A stretch of DNA of 64,000 nt from Roseibium aggregatum (lineage in GTDB: Bacteria > Pseudomonadota > Alphaproteobacteria > Rhizobiales > Stappiaceae). The notes beneath the pieces were generated by a model. It was not told the origin of the DNA. It worked only from the letters and a program-made list of their open reading frames with translations, and made no database searches. The number at the start of each line of letters is the position of its first letter. Positions within the stretch are counted from its first letter, which is position 1. Where the stretch lies: the NCBI RefSeq assembly GCF_017309185.1, contig NZ_JAEKJZ010000003.1, positions 248,001 to 312,000 of the forward strand. Reading direction: 5' to 3'. Shown here piece by piece: positions 17,093 to 26,853 of the stretch. Made by a program: the position numbers and the translations under genes.

Positions 17093-18181
17093 ATGAGAAC
17101 CGATCAGACAACCGCAGAAGCCAGGCCAAGTGCCTTCGAGGTCCGGCAAGCGCGAGAAGAGAATCCGAAGATGCGCGAACGGGATCTGGCGCTCAGTCTG
17201 GGTATCTCCGAAGCGGAGCTGGTTGGAAGTTTCGTCGGGTTCGGAGCCCGTCGTATCGCGCCGCGTTTCGACGACCTTTTTCCGGGCTTGAAAGAGGTTG
17301 GAGAAGTGATGGCGCTGACCCGGAACGAAAGCGCGGTTCACGAAAAGATCGGACCGTTCGAGAAATTTGTTCCCGGAAAACGCGCCGCCCTGATGCTGGG
17401 AGAGAAGATCGATCTGCGCATGTTCCCGTCCAATTGGGTTCACGGCTTTGCAGTCGAGAAACCGGACGGCAAGGACGTGCGCCGGTCCCTCCAGTTCTTC
17501 GATGCCCACGGCGACGCGGTGCAGAAGATCCATGCCCGTCCGGCGACGGATCTGGAGGCCTGGAAGAGACTGGTCGACAGGCTCGTCCTGGAGGATCAGA
17601 CGCCGGGCCGGCTACCCGAGGTCTCGGTGGCCGAGAGTTTCTCAAGGAAACGGCCGATTGAGGGTGTTGAAGACGCATTGCGCAGCCGTTGGGAAGCTAT
17701 GACCGACCCGCACCAGTTTCACGGGATGCTGAAGGATCTGGATATCGACAGGGTCAGCGCCTTTGAACTGGCCGGAGAGAGCTGGGCCTGGCCACTGGAT
17801 GCCGGCGCGGTTCCCGCGCTGCTCAGGATTGCCGCGTCCGAAGGCATTCCGATTATGTGTTTCGTCGCCAACCGCGGCTGCATTCAAATTCACTCGGGCG
17901 AGATTGCGACGGTCATGGACAAGGGACCCTGGATCAATGTCATGGATCCGACGTTCCATCTTCATCTGAGAACCGATCACATCCACGAGGTCTGGGCGGT
18001 GCGCAAGCCGGCCGACGTCGGCCATGTGACCTCCATCGAAGCCTATAACAGCGCAGGTGAGCAGATCATCCAGTTCTTCGGCGTGCGCGGTGAAGGCAAT
18101 GCCGAACGGTCCGACTGGCGGGGACTGGCGGAAAACCTGCCTCGACTCGACCGTGCCGTTCATCTGGGAGCTGCGGAATGA
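17093..18181 (+). CDS. hmuS: HmuS/ChuS-family haem-degrading or haem-trafficking protein
   Basis: This 362-aa cytoplasmic protein has two tandem HemS/ChuX repeats, roughly residues 20-170 and 195-345. Each holds the fold's typical blocks, such as VMALTRNESAVHEKIGPFE and later GCIQIHSGEIATVMDKGPWI. It receives haem from HmuUV and sequesters or degrades it to release iron. Starting MRTDQTTAEA at 17093, it opens the plus-strand hmuSTUV operon. Its stop overlaps hmuT by 4 bp (ATGA). Position and length match rhizobial HmuS. Confidence 0.93.
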   Translation: MRTDQTTAEARPSAFEVRQAREENPKMRERDLALSLGISEAELVGSFVGFGARRIAPRFDDLFPGLKEVGEVMALTRNESAVHEKIGPFEKFVPGKRAALMLGEKIDLRMFPSNWVHGFAVEKPDGKDVRRSLQFFDAHGDAVQKIHARPATDLEAWKRLVDRLVLEDQTPGRLPEVSVAESFSRKRPIEGVEDALRSRWEAMTDPHQFHGMLKDLDIDRVSAFELAGESWAWPLDAGAVPALLRIAASEGIPIMCFVANRGCIQIHSGEIATVMDKGPWINVMDPTFHLHLRTDHIHEVWAVRKPADVGHVTSIEAYNSAGEQIIQFFGVRGEGNAERSDWRGLAENLPRLDRAVHLGAAE

Positions 18182-19074
18182 TCTTTTACAAGCCCTCAAA
18201 ACTGCTCGGCCTCGCCGCGGCGACAGCGCTGTCCGTCGCCGCGCTGGTGACGCCGGGGGAAACGTTGTTTGCCGAAGACGACGGAACAACCTCCGCCAGC
18301 CGCATCGTTTCGGTGGGCGGATCGGTGACCGAAATCGTTTTCGCTTTGGGTGAGCAAGACCGGCTGATCGCCCGCGACACCACCAGTATCTACCCGGAGA
18401 CGGCCAATGCATTGCCGGATGTCGGCTACATGCGGGCCCTGTCTCCGGAAGGCGTGATGTCGGTAGATCCGGATCTCATCCTGCTTCTGGACGGCAGCGG
18501 GCCGCCGGAAACGGTCGGTCTTCTTGAAAAATCCGGCATACCGGTGCGCAACATTCCAGACGAGTTCACGGCCCGGGGGATCGTCGAAAAGGTCCGGGCG
18601 GTCGGGGCGGCGCTCGGCGTCGAGGACAAGGCCGGAGACCTCGTTCAAAAGCTGGAAGCGGATCTTGAGGCGGCGCACGCCGAAGCTTCCGGGCAGTCCG
18701 AGGGCCTGCGCGTTCTTTTCGTTCTCTCCACGAGGGGAGGGAGCATCATGGCGTCCGGGAGCGACACCGCGGCCGACGGCATTCTGGAGCTTGCCGGTGC
18801 GCAAAACGCCATTGACGGGTTTTCCGGTTACAAGCAGCTCACCGACGAAGCCATTCTCAGCGCTGCCCCGGACGTGGTGCTCATGATGGACCGCGTCGGG
18901 GATCACGTCGCGGGCGGAGACGAACTCTTTAACCATCCCGCCCTGGCGCGCACGCCGGCGGGTGAGAACAAACGTCTCATCAGGATGCCGGGCCAGTATC
19001 TGCTCGGTTTCGGACCGAGAACGGCCGATGCGATTCGGGATCTGGCGGCCCGGCTCGCCGACATCAGGAGTTGA
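18178..19074 (+). CDS. hmuT: Haem ABC transporter periplasmic binding protein HmuT
   Basis: This 298-aa protein of the class III (BtuF-like) binding-protein fold has an N-terminal export signal ending near residue 30. RIVSVGGSVTEIVFALGEQD at about 42-61 is the diagnostic first block, followed by DVGYMRALSPEGVMSVDPDL. It binds haem in the periplasm. It overlaps hmuS by 4 bp and runs into hmuU with 8 bp spacing, consistent with translational coupling. Confidence 0.93.
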   Translation: MIFYKPSKLLGLAAATALSVAALVTPGETLFAEDDGTTSASRIVSVGGSVTEIVFALGEQDRLIARDTTSIYPETANALPDVGYMRALSPEGVMSVDPDLILLLDGSGPPETVGLLEKSGIPVRNIPDEFTARGIVEKVRAVGAALGVEDKAGDLVQKLEADLEAAHAEASGQSEGLRVLFVLSTRGGSIMASGSDTAADGILELAGAQNAIDGFSGYKQLTDEAILSAAPDVVLMMDRVGDHVAGGDELFNHPALARTPAGENKRLIRMPGQYLLGFGPRTADAIRDLAARLADIRS

Positions 19075-19082
19075 AAGAAGCA

Positions 19083-20216
19083 ATGAGCGAAACGGCGGCC
19101 AGGACGGGCGTTCAGGGTTTTAAAAATCTGCTTGGTCTGAGGGAGGCGCGGACCGGCAACCGGGAAACCCTGGCGCGGGCCGTCATCGTCCTTCTTGCAG
19201 CCGTGACGGCACTGACCATGCTGGGCAGTCTGGCAACGGGACCGATTTCCGTTCCGGTATTCGACCTGCTTCCTCACCTGACAAGTCTCTCGTCCTATTC
19301 AAGCGGCGCGGTTCCCGAGGGCGTTTCGCCCCGGGACTGGATTGTCGTCACGGAGATCCGTCTGCCGCGCGTCGTGCTCGGGGCCCTGGTCGGAGCCGCG
19401 CTCGCGGTTTCGGGCGCGGTCATGCAGGGCCTCTTCCGCAATCCTCTGGCGGATCCCGGGATCGTCGGCGTTTCCGCCGGGGCCGGGCTCGGCGCGGCGC
19501 TGTTTATCGTTCTGGGAAATGCCGCCTTTGCCCCCGTCATGGCGGTTCTGGGAATATACGCCGTGCCCCTTGCCGCTTTCGCGGGCGGTCTGGTGAATAC
19601 CCTGCTGCTTTACCGGATCGGCACACGCGGTGGCATCACGTCGGTCGCAACCCTTCTGCTGGCCGGTATTGCCCTGGGGGCCCTGACCGGAGCGATGACC
19701 GGCATTCTGGTCTATGTGGCCGACGATCAGCAGTTGCGGGACCTGCAGTTCTGGGGGCTCGGCTCCCTGGCGGGCTCCAATTGGGAAAAGGTTTCCTCGG
19801 CCGCACCGATCATCCTTGTCATGCTCTTCAGCGTGCCGTTTCTCGCACGCGGCCTGAACGGTCTGACGCTGGGCGAGGCGGCGGCGGCTCATATCGGCAT
19901 CCGGGTTCAGCGGCTCAAGAACCTCAGCATCCTGCTGGTTGCGGGCGCGACCGGCGCATCCGTCGCAGTAAGCGGCGGGATTGGCTTTGTCGGCATTGTG
20001 GTGCCGCATCTGCTCAGGCTGACGATCGGACCGGACCACCGGTATCTGCTACCCGCGTCTGCGCTCTTGGGTGCCGTGATGCTGATTGCGGCGGACACGC
20101 TCAGCCGGACAATCGTCGCGCCGGCGGAAATGCCCATCGGCATCATCACGGCCTTTGCGGGCGCACCGTTCTTTCTCTGGATCCTGCTGCGCAAACGCGG
20201 CCTGACCGGAATTTAG
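19083..20216 (+). CDS. hmuU: Haem ABC transporter permease HmuU
   Basis: This 377-aa permease of the FecCD/BtuC family has about ten membrane helices and the motifs RLPRVVLGALVGAALAVSGA, MQGLFRNPLADPGIVGVSAG and GFVGIVVPHLLRL, all hallmarks of iron-complex importers. I prefer the ATG at 19083 to the in-frame TTG at 19071, because the AGGAG at 19066-19070 abuts the TTG but is suitably placed for the ATG. It is a homodimer partner of HmuV. Confidence 0.93.
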   Translation: MSETAARTGVQGFKNLLGLREARTGNRETLARAVIVLLAAVTALTMLGSLATGPISVPVFDLLPHLTSLSSYSSGAVPEGVSPRDWIVVTEIRLPRVVLGALVGAALAVSGAVMQGLFRNPLADPGIVGVSAGAGLGAALFIVLGNAAFAPVMAVLGIYAVPLAAFAGGLVNTLLLYRIGTRGGITSVATLLLAGIALGALTGAMTGILVYVADDQQLRDLQFWGLGSLAGSNWEKVSSAAPIILVMLFSVPFLARGLNGLTLGEAAAAHIGIRVQRLKNLSILLVAGATGASVAVSGGIGFVGIVVPHLLRLTIGPDHRYLLPASALLGAVMLIAADTLSRTIVAPAEMPIGIITAFAGAPFFLWILLRKRGLTGI

Positions 20217-20225
20217 GAGGCTTGA

Positions 20226-21101
20226 ATGTCTTTTCACTTCAGGCCCGCCCGGCCTGAGCAAACCGAAAAGGACCACCGTGGAGGAGGTGAGACCAGCCTT
20301 GAGGTTGCCCGCGCCGGTGTCTCCATCGGAAAAGCGGTCATCGTGAAGGAGGTCTCCTTTCAGGCCAGAGCGGGTGAGTTTCTCGCAATCATCGGGCCCA
20401 GCGGGTCGGGTAAAACCACCCTCTTGAAGGCGATCACGGGAGAGATGTCCTTTACCGGAGACATTCGTCTGGCGGGTCGGGACGTTTCGCTGCTTACCCC
20501 CGATGCAATGGCCGAGATGCGCGGCGTGCTGCCGCAGATCAGCCAGATCGCCTTCCCTCTTTCGGTTTCCGAAGTGGTCGGGCTCGGGATCATCAACGTG
20601 CTTGGAAGACGGGCCGATCGCGCACGGCGCATCGCGGACGCGCTTTTCAAGGTCGGCCTGTCGGGGTTCGAAGGTCGAATCTATCAGGACCTTTCCGGCG
20701 GCGAGCAGCAGCGGGTGCAGCTTGCGCGGGTCCTGTGCCAGGTCTGGGAGCCCGTGCCGGAAGACGGACCGCCGCGCTGGTTGTTCCTGGATGAGCCCGT
20801 TTCGAGCCTCGATATCAAGCACCAGTATCAGATCATGCAGCTGGCGGCGGATTATGCCTCAAGAGGCGGCGGAGTGGTGACGGTCATGCACGATCTCAAT
20901 CTCACCATGGCCTTCGCGGACAAGGTCCTGGTGATGAAGCAGGGACACCTTCTGGCGCATGGAAACCGCGATGCCATCATGCGACCGGAGCTTTTGTCCG
21001 AGGCTTACGACTTTCCGTTGCGTATCTCCCAACCGGCCGACGTGGACGCACCTCTCGTCGTTCCCGTCCGGCAGGACAGGCAGAACCCCTCAGCCCAGTG
21101 A
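20226..21101 (+). CDS. hmuV: Haem ABC transporter ATP-binding protein HmuV
   Basis: This 291-aa ATPase has Walker A GPSGSGKTT at about 57-65, signature LSGGEQQRVQLARVL at about 157-171, Walker B WLFLDEPVSSLD and the switch His in VMHDLNL. A GGAGG ribosome-binding site lies 6 nt upstream. The first 25 residues are a variable extension. It powers HmuU. Its 3' end overlaps the convergent TlpA-like gene by 12 bp, tail to tail. Confidence 0.93.
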   Translation: MSFHFRPARPEQTEKDHRGGGETSLEVARAGVSIGKAVIVKEVSFQARAGEFLAIIGPSGSGKTTLLKAITGEMSFTGDIRLAGRDVSLLTPDAMAEMRGVLPQISQIAFPLSVSEVVGLGIINVLGRRADRARRIADALFKVGLSGFEGRIYQDLSGGEQQRVQLARVLCQVWEPVPEDGPPRWLFLDEPVSSLDIKHQYQIMQLAADYASRGGGVVTVMHDLNLTMAFADKVLVMKQGHLLAHGNRDAIMRPELLSEAYDFPLRISQPADVDAPLVVPVRQDRQNPSAQ

Positions 21102-21626
21102 GGTAAGTGCCGCGATCATCTCGGGGGAATCCCAGACCCGTTCCCCGATGGCCGCGAGGATGACATCGCCCGATCCGTCAACGACGTAGGTGACCGGCAT
21201 CCCGCGCAGGTACCACTTGCCGGACAGTTTTCCGCTTTTGTCCATGAGGACGGGCAGGCCGTCGTGATCGATCCGGTCGAGAAAGCTTTGGATCTTGTTC
21301 TGGTTGTCACCGATATTGACCGCCAACACAGCGAAGCGGTCCGGAGCCAGTTCCCGGCTCAGCCCTGCCAGCGTCGGCAGTTCCTTGCGGCAGGGTGGGC
21401 ACCATGTTGCCCAGAAGGAGACGACAACGGTTTTGCCGCGATAGTCTTCGATCCTGTGTACCGCGCCGGCGAGGTCCGGAACGTTCAGGACCGGGTCGTC
21501 GATGGCAAAGGGCGGTCTGGCCAGGCCGAGCTTGTGCAACTCTTCCTCGCCGGCCTGCGCCCGGCCGGCGGTCACCGCCAGAAGCGTGCCGCCGACCAGA
21601 ACGTCACGTCGATTGATCAGACCCAT
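21090..21626 (-). CDS. TlpA-like membrane-anchored or periplasmic thioredoxin
   Basis: This 178-aa protein has a twin-arginine-like N-terminus (MGLINRRDVLVGGTLLAVTA) and a thioredoxin-fold domain at about 35-178. The redox motif WCPPC lies in SFWATWCPPCRKELPTL, and the cis-Pro is in RGMPVTYVVD. TlpA/ResA proteins reduce periplasmic disulphides, often in cytochrome or copper-centre assembly. It is convergent with hmuV and downstream of the polyol operon. No functional link to either neighbour is evident beyond possible haem-protein maturation. Confidence 0.88.
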   Translation of the reverse strand: MGLINRRDVLVGGTLLAVTAGRAQAGEEELHKLGLARPPFAIDDPVLNVPDLAGAVHRIEDYRGKTVVVSFWATWCPPCRKELPTLAGLSRELAPDRFAVLAVNIGDNQNKIQSFLDRIDHDGLPVLMDKSGKLSGKWYLRGMPVTYVVDGSGDVILAAIGERVWDSPEMIAALTSLG

Positions 21627-21765
21627 TCCGAACCCCTGTGCGCTTGCTGAGGAATGGCCGGACGTTCTGAATGACGCGCCCGGCCTGTTGCGCCGTAGAT
21701 AGGTTCTCAGGCTTTTAATGCAATTTCACGAAAGTTCACATGCGTGCGATGGGCGTATCACGCGC

Positions 21766-23232
21766 TCAGGAAAGATAATTCTTGAGTGCTCCGGCGACGC
21801 CGTGATTGGAGATGTTCCCGACCGCGCCACGGAAGGCGTGCTCGAAGTTCTTGTGGGTCTTGAGCTCTCCGAAGAGGTCCGGCAACGTGACGGTTTCGGC
21901 GTTTCCGGTGAAAACGCTTTGCGCCCAGGCCCGCAGAACCGGGGCGTTTTCATCCTCCAGCGTCAGCGGTTTTCCGGCTTCGTCCTTTTCCAGGCAGTAG
22001 CGGCACCATAGCGCGGTTTCCAGCGCCAGACCGGTGACGGAAAGGCCTGCGTTCAACCTGTCCAGGATGGTCGGAAGGATGAATTTCGGCTGACGGTTGG
22101 AGCCGTCGAGGCAAAGGCGGGGAATGGTGTCGCCGACAGCCGGGTTGGAAAACCGCTCCATGACCGTTGCAAGATAGTCCTGAAAACTGACGCCCGGGAT
22201 TACCGGAACGGTGGGGAGGATCTCGGTCTCCTCCAGCTTTTTCAGGTAGGCGTGGATCAGGGGATCGGCCATCGCATCGTGAACGAAGTAGTGCCCGAGC
22301 AAGGCGCCGGGATAGGCGATGGCCGCATGGCCGCCGTTCAAAATGCGCAGCTTCATCAGTTCATAGGGAGCGACGTCGCCGACGAACTCCACGCCGACCT
22401 TTTCAAGAGCGGGCCGGCCGGCCGGGAAGTTGTCTTCCAGCACCCACTGACGGAAGGGTTCGCAGACGACCGGCGCGGCGTCTTCGAGGCCGAAGGTCTC
22501 CTTGACGAGGGCGCGTTCGCGCTCGCCGGTCGCGGGCGTTATGCAATCCACCATGCCGTTCGGAAAGGCCACGTTTTTCTCGATCCAGTCCGCCGGTCCG
22601 TCGTTCAGCGCGCCTGCGTAGCCGACGACCGCCTGTTTGGCGACATGGCCGTTTTCCGGCAGGTTGTCACAAGACATGATCGTGAACGGGGCCTGTCCGC
22701 TTTCCTTGCGGCGGGCAAGTGCAGCGACCAAAACCCCGAAGACGGAAGCAGGGGTCTCGGGCGCCTTCAGGTCGGCCTGAATGTCGGGGTGAGACGCATC
22801 GAAGCCGCCGGTCACCGGATCGACGAAATATCCGCCTTCGGTGATCGTGAGCGACACGATGCGAATATCGGGCTGGCAGAGACGTTCGATCAGATGGACC
22901 GGATCGACCTCGAGAAAGTCGATCATGGAGCCGCAGACGCGGGCGCTCAGGCCGTTCGGGTCGAGTTCGACAACGGTCGTCAGCCAGTCCTGCGCCTTGA
23001 GCCGTTCGCGCATGGCGGAATCGTAAGGTTTCAGCCCGGCGCCGACAATCGCCCAGTCGTGTCCCTCGCCCAGTTCGAAAAGCCGGTTGAGGTAAATGGC
23101 CTGGTGGGCGCGGTGGAAATTACCGACGCCGATGTGAAGAATGCCGGGGGACAGAAGATTGCGGTCATAGGCCGGGGCCAGGACGTTTTCGGGAAGCGAA
23201 TGGAGCACAGTTTCGTCCAGTTTCTTGGTCAT
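21766..23232 (-). CDS. mtlK: Mannitol 2-dehydrogenase (polyol-specific long-chain dehydrogenase)
   Basis: This 488-aa NAD-dependent enzyme of the mannitol dehydrogenase family oxidises D-mannitol (and often D-arabinitol or sorbitol) to the ketose. Conserved blocks include ILHIGVGNFHRAHQAIYLNR near residues 31-50, TEGGYF, and the catalytic region PYELMKLRILNGGHAAIAYP with its Lys, Asn and His. It is the last gene of the smo-type operon, 3 bp beyond the sorbitol dehydrogenase gene. Length matches the family. Fructuronate reductase relatives share the fold, but the polyol transporter context favours mannitol. Confidence 0.92.
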   Translation of the reverse strand: MTKKLDETVLHSLPENVLAPAYDRNLLSPGILHIGVGNFHRAHQAIYLNRLFELGEGHDWAIVGAGLKPYDSAMRERLKAQDWLTTVVELDPNGLSARVCGSMIDFLEVDPVHLIERLCQPDIRIVSLTITEGGYFVDPVTGGFDASHPDIQADLKAPETPASVFGVLVAALARRKESGQAPFTIMSCDNLPENGHVAKQAVVGYAGALNDGPADWIEKNVAFPNGMVDCITPATGERERALVKETFGLEDAAPVVCEPFRQWVLEDNFPAGRPALEKVGVEFVGDVAPYELMKLRILNGGHAAIAYPGALLGHYFVHDAMADPLIHAYLKKLEETEILPTVPVIPGVSFQDYLATVMERFSNPAVGDTIPRLCLDGSNRQPKFILPTILDRLNAGLSVTGLALETALWCRYCLEKDEAGKPLTLEDENAPVLRAWAQSVFTGNAETVTLPDLFGELKTHKNFEHAFRGAVGNISNHGVAGALKNYLS

Positions 23233-23235
23233 TGG

Positions 23236-24005
23236 TCAGCTCATCCAGTTGCCGCCGTCGACATTGTAGGTCTGGGCCAGGATGTAGTCGGCTTCGCTTG
23301 AGGCCAGGAATACGGCCATGCCGGTCAGATCGTCGGCGGTCGCCATGCGGCCCGCGGGAACCGAGGCGCCGACGGCGGCCTTTTTCTCGCCGGGAACAAG
23401 GCCTTCATATTTCGCAAAGAGCGCGTCGACGCCGTCCCAATGCTCGCCGTCCACCACGCCGGGTGCGATGGCGTTCACGTTGATGCCGTGTTCAATGAGA
23501 TTCAGTCCGGCCGACTGGGTGAGGCTGATGACGGCGGCCTTGGTGGCGCAGTAGACGGCGACCAGGGGCTCCCCCCTGCGGCCCGCCTGGCTGGCCATGT
23601 TGATGATCTTGCCGCCCTTGCCGCGCCTGATCATGGAACGGGCCGCCGCCTGCATCGTGAAAAGCGTACCGGAGACGTTGATGTCGAACAGGCGCTGGTA
23701 GCTCTCGCGGCTGATCTCGACGATGGGAGCCAGATCGAAGAGCGCGGCATTGTTGACCAGAATGTCGAGGCCGCCTGTCTTCTCCTCGACAGTGGCCATG
23801 GCCGCGTCGATGGAGGCCTGATCGGTGACATCGAGCGGAACGGCATAGGCCGCCGGTCCGATTTCCGCCGCGGCCGCCTCTGCCCCTTTCAGGTTGATGT
23901 CGGCGATGGCAACCGTCGCGCCTTCCGCAACATAGCGGGCCGCGAAGGCCTTGCCGATCCCACGCGCCGCGCCGGTGATCAGCGCCGACTTTCCTTCCAG
24001 ACGCA

Positions 24006-24006
<1 letters not shown>
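23236..24006 (-). CDS. smoS: Short-chain dehydrogenase, sorbitol (L-iditol 2-) dehydrogenase type
   Basis: This 256-aa classical SDR has the TGAARGIG cofactor loop at about residues 10-17, NNAA at about 85, the catalytic Ser in INMASQAG, and the catalytic Tyr and Lys in YCATKAAV. It should oxidise D-sorbitol to D-fructose with NAD. The ATG at 24004-24006 (MRLEGKSALI) overlaps the smoK stop; an ATG one codon earlier is equally possible. The gene order is that of the Rhodobacter smo operon, where smoS follows the transporter. Confidence 0.9.
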
Positions 24007-25010
<1,004 letters not shown>

Positions 25011-25024
25011 TTTCTTGTTCCGCC

Positions 25025-25855
25025 TTATTTAACCGCGCCGAAGGTGAGGCCGCGTACAAGCTGTTTCTGGCTGAACCAGCCGAGAATGAGAATCGGTGCG
25101 ATCGCCATGGTCGAGGCCGCGGAGAGCTTTGCGTAAAAGAGACCTTCCGGGCTTGAATAACTGGCGATGAAAGCTGTCAGGGGAGCTGCCTTGGCCGCCG
25201 TCAGGTTCAAGGTCCAGAACGCCTCGTTCCAGGCCAGGATGATGTTCAGCAGCAAGGTGGAGGCGATGCCCGGAATGGCCATCGGAGTCAGGATGTAGAG
25301 GATTTCCTCCTTGAGCCCCGCGCCATCCATGCGCGCGGCCTCCAGGATCTCGCCCGGGATTTCCTTGAAGTAGGTGTAGAGCATCCAGATGATGATCGGC
25401 AGGTTGATCAGCATCAGGACGATGGTCAGGCCGAGGCGGGTGTCCAGCAATCCGAGTTTGATGAACAGGAGATAGATCGGATAGAGCACGCCGACCGCGG
25501 GCAGCATCTTCGTGGACAGCATCCACATCAGGATGTCCTTGGTGCGTTTCGAGGGCACAAAGGCCATAGACCAGGCCGCAGGAACACCGATGGCGATACC
25601 GATCACCGTGGAACCGCCCGCCAGGATGACCGAGTTCCAGAGGAAACGCATGTAGTCTGAGCGTTCCTGGACAATGGCGTAGTTTTCAAGCGTCCAGTCG
25701 AAGAACAGGAACACGGGCGGATCGGCGATCGCCTGGGCCTCTGTCTTGAAGCTGGTCAGGATCGTCCAGAGGATCGGGAAGAAGATCAGAAGGCCGATGC
25801 CCCAGGCAAACAGGGTGTTGAGGGTCTTGCGGCGTGTGGTGATTTTGCGGGCCAT
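25025..25855 (-). CDS. smoG: Polyol ABC transporter permease SmoG/MtlG-like
   Basis: This 276-aa MalG-type permease has six helices. The EAA loop is [20 protein letters not shown], and the C-terminus is [13 protein letters not shown], typical of MalG-like subunits. Together with the permease upstream it forms the channel for sorbitol or mannitol. It is separated by 12 bp from smoF and 14 bp from smoK. Confidence 0.92.
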   Translation of the reverse strand: MARKITTRRKTLNTLFAWGIGLLIFFPILWTILTSFKTEAQAIADPPVFLFFDWTLENYAIVQERSDYMRFLWNSVILAGGSTVIGIAIGVPAAWSMAFVPSKRTKDILMWMLSTKMLPAVGVLYPIYLLFIKLGLLDTRLGLTIVLMLINLPIIIWMLYTYFKEIPGEILEAARMDGAGLKEEILYILTPMAIPGIASTLLLNIILAWNEAFWTLNLTAAKAAPLTAFIASYSSPEGLFYAKLSAASTMAIAPILILGWFSQKQLVRGLTFGAVK

Positions 25856-25867
25856 GCTCGTTCCTCC

Positions 25868-26734
25868 TCACGCGTCCAGGTTTTTGCCGACGATGCGCAT
25901 CAGGAAGATCGCGACGATGTTGGCGAGAATGATTGCGTAGACACCGCCGGCCGAGCCCAGGCCGACATTCTGGCTTTCCAGAACACGCTGGAAAATCAGG
26001 TAGGTGAGTGTTTTCGTGCCGAAGGAGCCCTGCGTGGTGACGAAGATTTCGGCAAAGATGGCGAGCAGGAAGATCGTCTGGATCAGCACGACGATGGTAA
26101 TCGCGCGGGACAGATGCGGCAGAACGATATGGCCGAAGCGGGAGAGCGGCGGCGCTCCGTCCATCTCCGCGGCTTCCAGCTGCTCGCTGTCAAGCGACTG
26201 GATCGCGGTCAGAAGGATCAGGGTCGCGAAGGGCAGCCATTGCCAGGAGACGATCAGCACAATCGAAAAGATCGACGCGTCGCTGAGCCATTCGACCGGC
26301 TGGGCGCCGAAGAATTTCCAGAGATAGGCCAGGAGCCCGTTTACGGGGTCCATGAACATGTTCTTCCAGACCAGCGCCGAAACGGTCGGCATGACGAAGA
26401 AGGGGGCGATCACCAGAATGCGAACGACGCCCTGTCCCCACATCGGCTGGTCGAGAAGCATCGAGAGCAGAACGCCTAGCACCACCGTGATCAGCAGAAC
26501 GCCGCCGACGATGATCAGCGTGGTCTGGATGCTCGGCCAGAAGGCGCTTGAGGAGACGAAGCGGACGTAGTTGTCGAAACCGACCCAGCCGAGATCGCCG
26601 CCGCGCAGCGGCAGATACTTCTTGAAGGAGAAGTAGAGGGTCATCGTCAGCGGGACGAGCATCCAGCCGAGCAGCAGGATAACGGCGGGCGCCATCATGA
26701 TGCGGGCGGCGGAGCGGGAATGCTGGGTTGCCAT
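25868..26734 (-). CDS. smoF: Polyol ABC transporter permease SmoF/MtlF-like
   Basis: This 288-aa MalF-type permease (short form) has six helices. It opens with MATQHSRSAARIMMAPAVIL and carries the EAA-type loop SEQLEAAEMDGAPPLSRFGH. It pairs with SmoG. The 119-bp gap to smoE contains a hairpin that may set the ratio of binding protein to permease. Confidence 0.92.
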   Translation of the reverse strand: MATQHSRSAARIMMAPAVILLLGWMLVPLTMTLYFSFKKYLPLRGGDLGWVGFDNYVRFVSSSAFWPSIQTTLIIVGGVLLITVVLGVLLSMLLDQPMWGQGVVRILVIAPFFVMPTVSALVWKNMFMDPVNGLLAYLWKFFGAQPVEWLSDASIFSIVLIVSWQWLPFATLILLTAIQSLDSEQLEAAEMDGAPPLSRFGHIVLPHLSRAITIVVLIQTIFLLAIFAEIFVTTQGSFGTKTLTYLIFQRVLESQNVGLGSAGGVYAIILANIVAIFLMRIVGKNLDA

Positions 26735-26811
26735 GGGCGCACCTACTCGGTTGACAGGCGGATCACCGGCCTGACCGTCACGGATGGGCGAAAGCTTTGT
26801 CGTTTAAAGAA

Positions 26812-26837
26812 GAAGGGCGAGGCAAACCCCGCCCTTC
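26812..26837 (-). terminator. Hairpin with T-rich tail between smoE and smoF
   Basis: GAAGGGCG at 26812-26819 pairs with CGCCCTTC at 26830-26837 over a 10-nt loop that can add two G-C pairs. On the minus strand it lies 17 nt after the smoE stop and is followed by TTCTTTAAA. It could be an intra-operon attenuator or 3' stabiliser. Confidence 0.65.
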
Positions 26838-26853
26838 AGTCAGGGAGGAACCC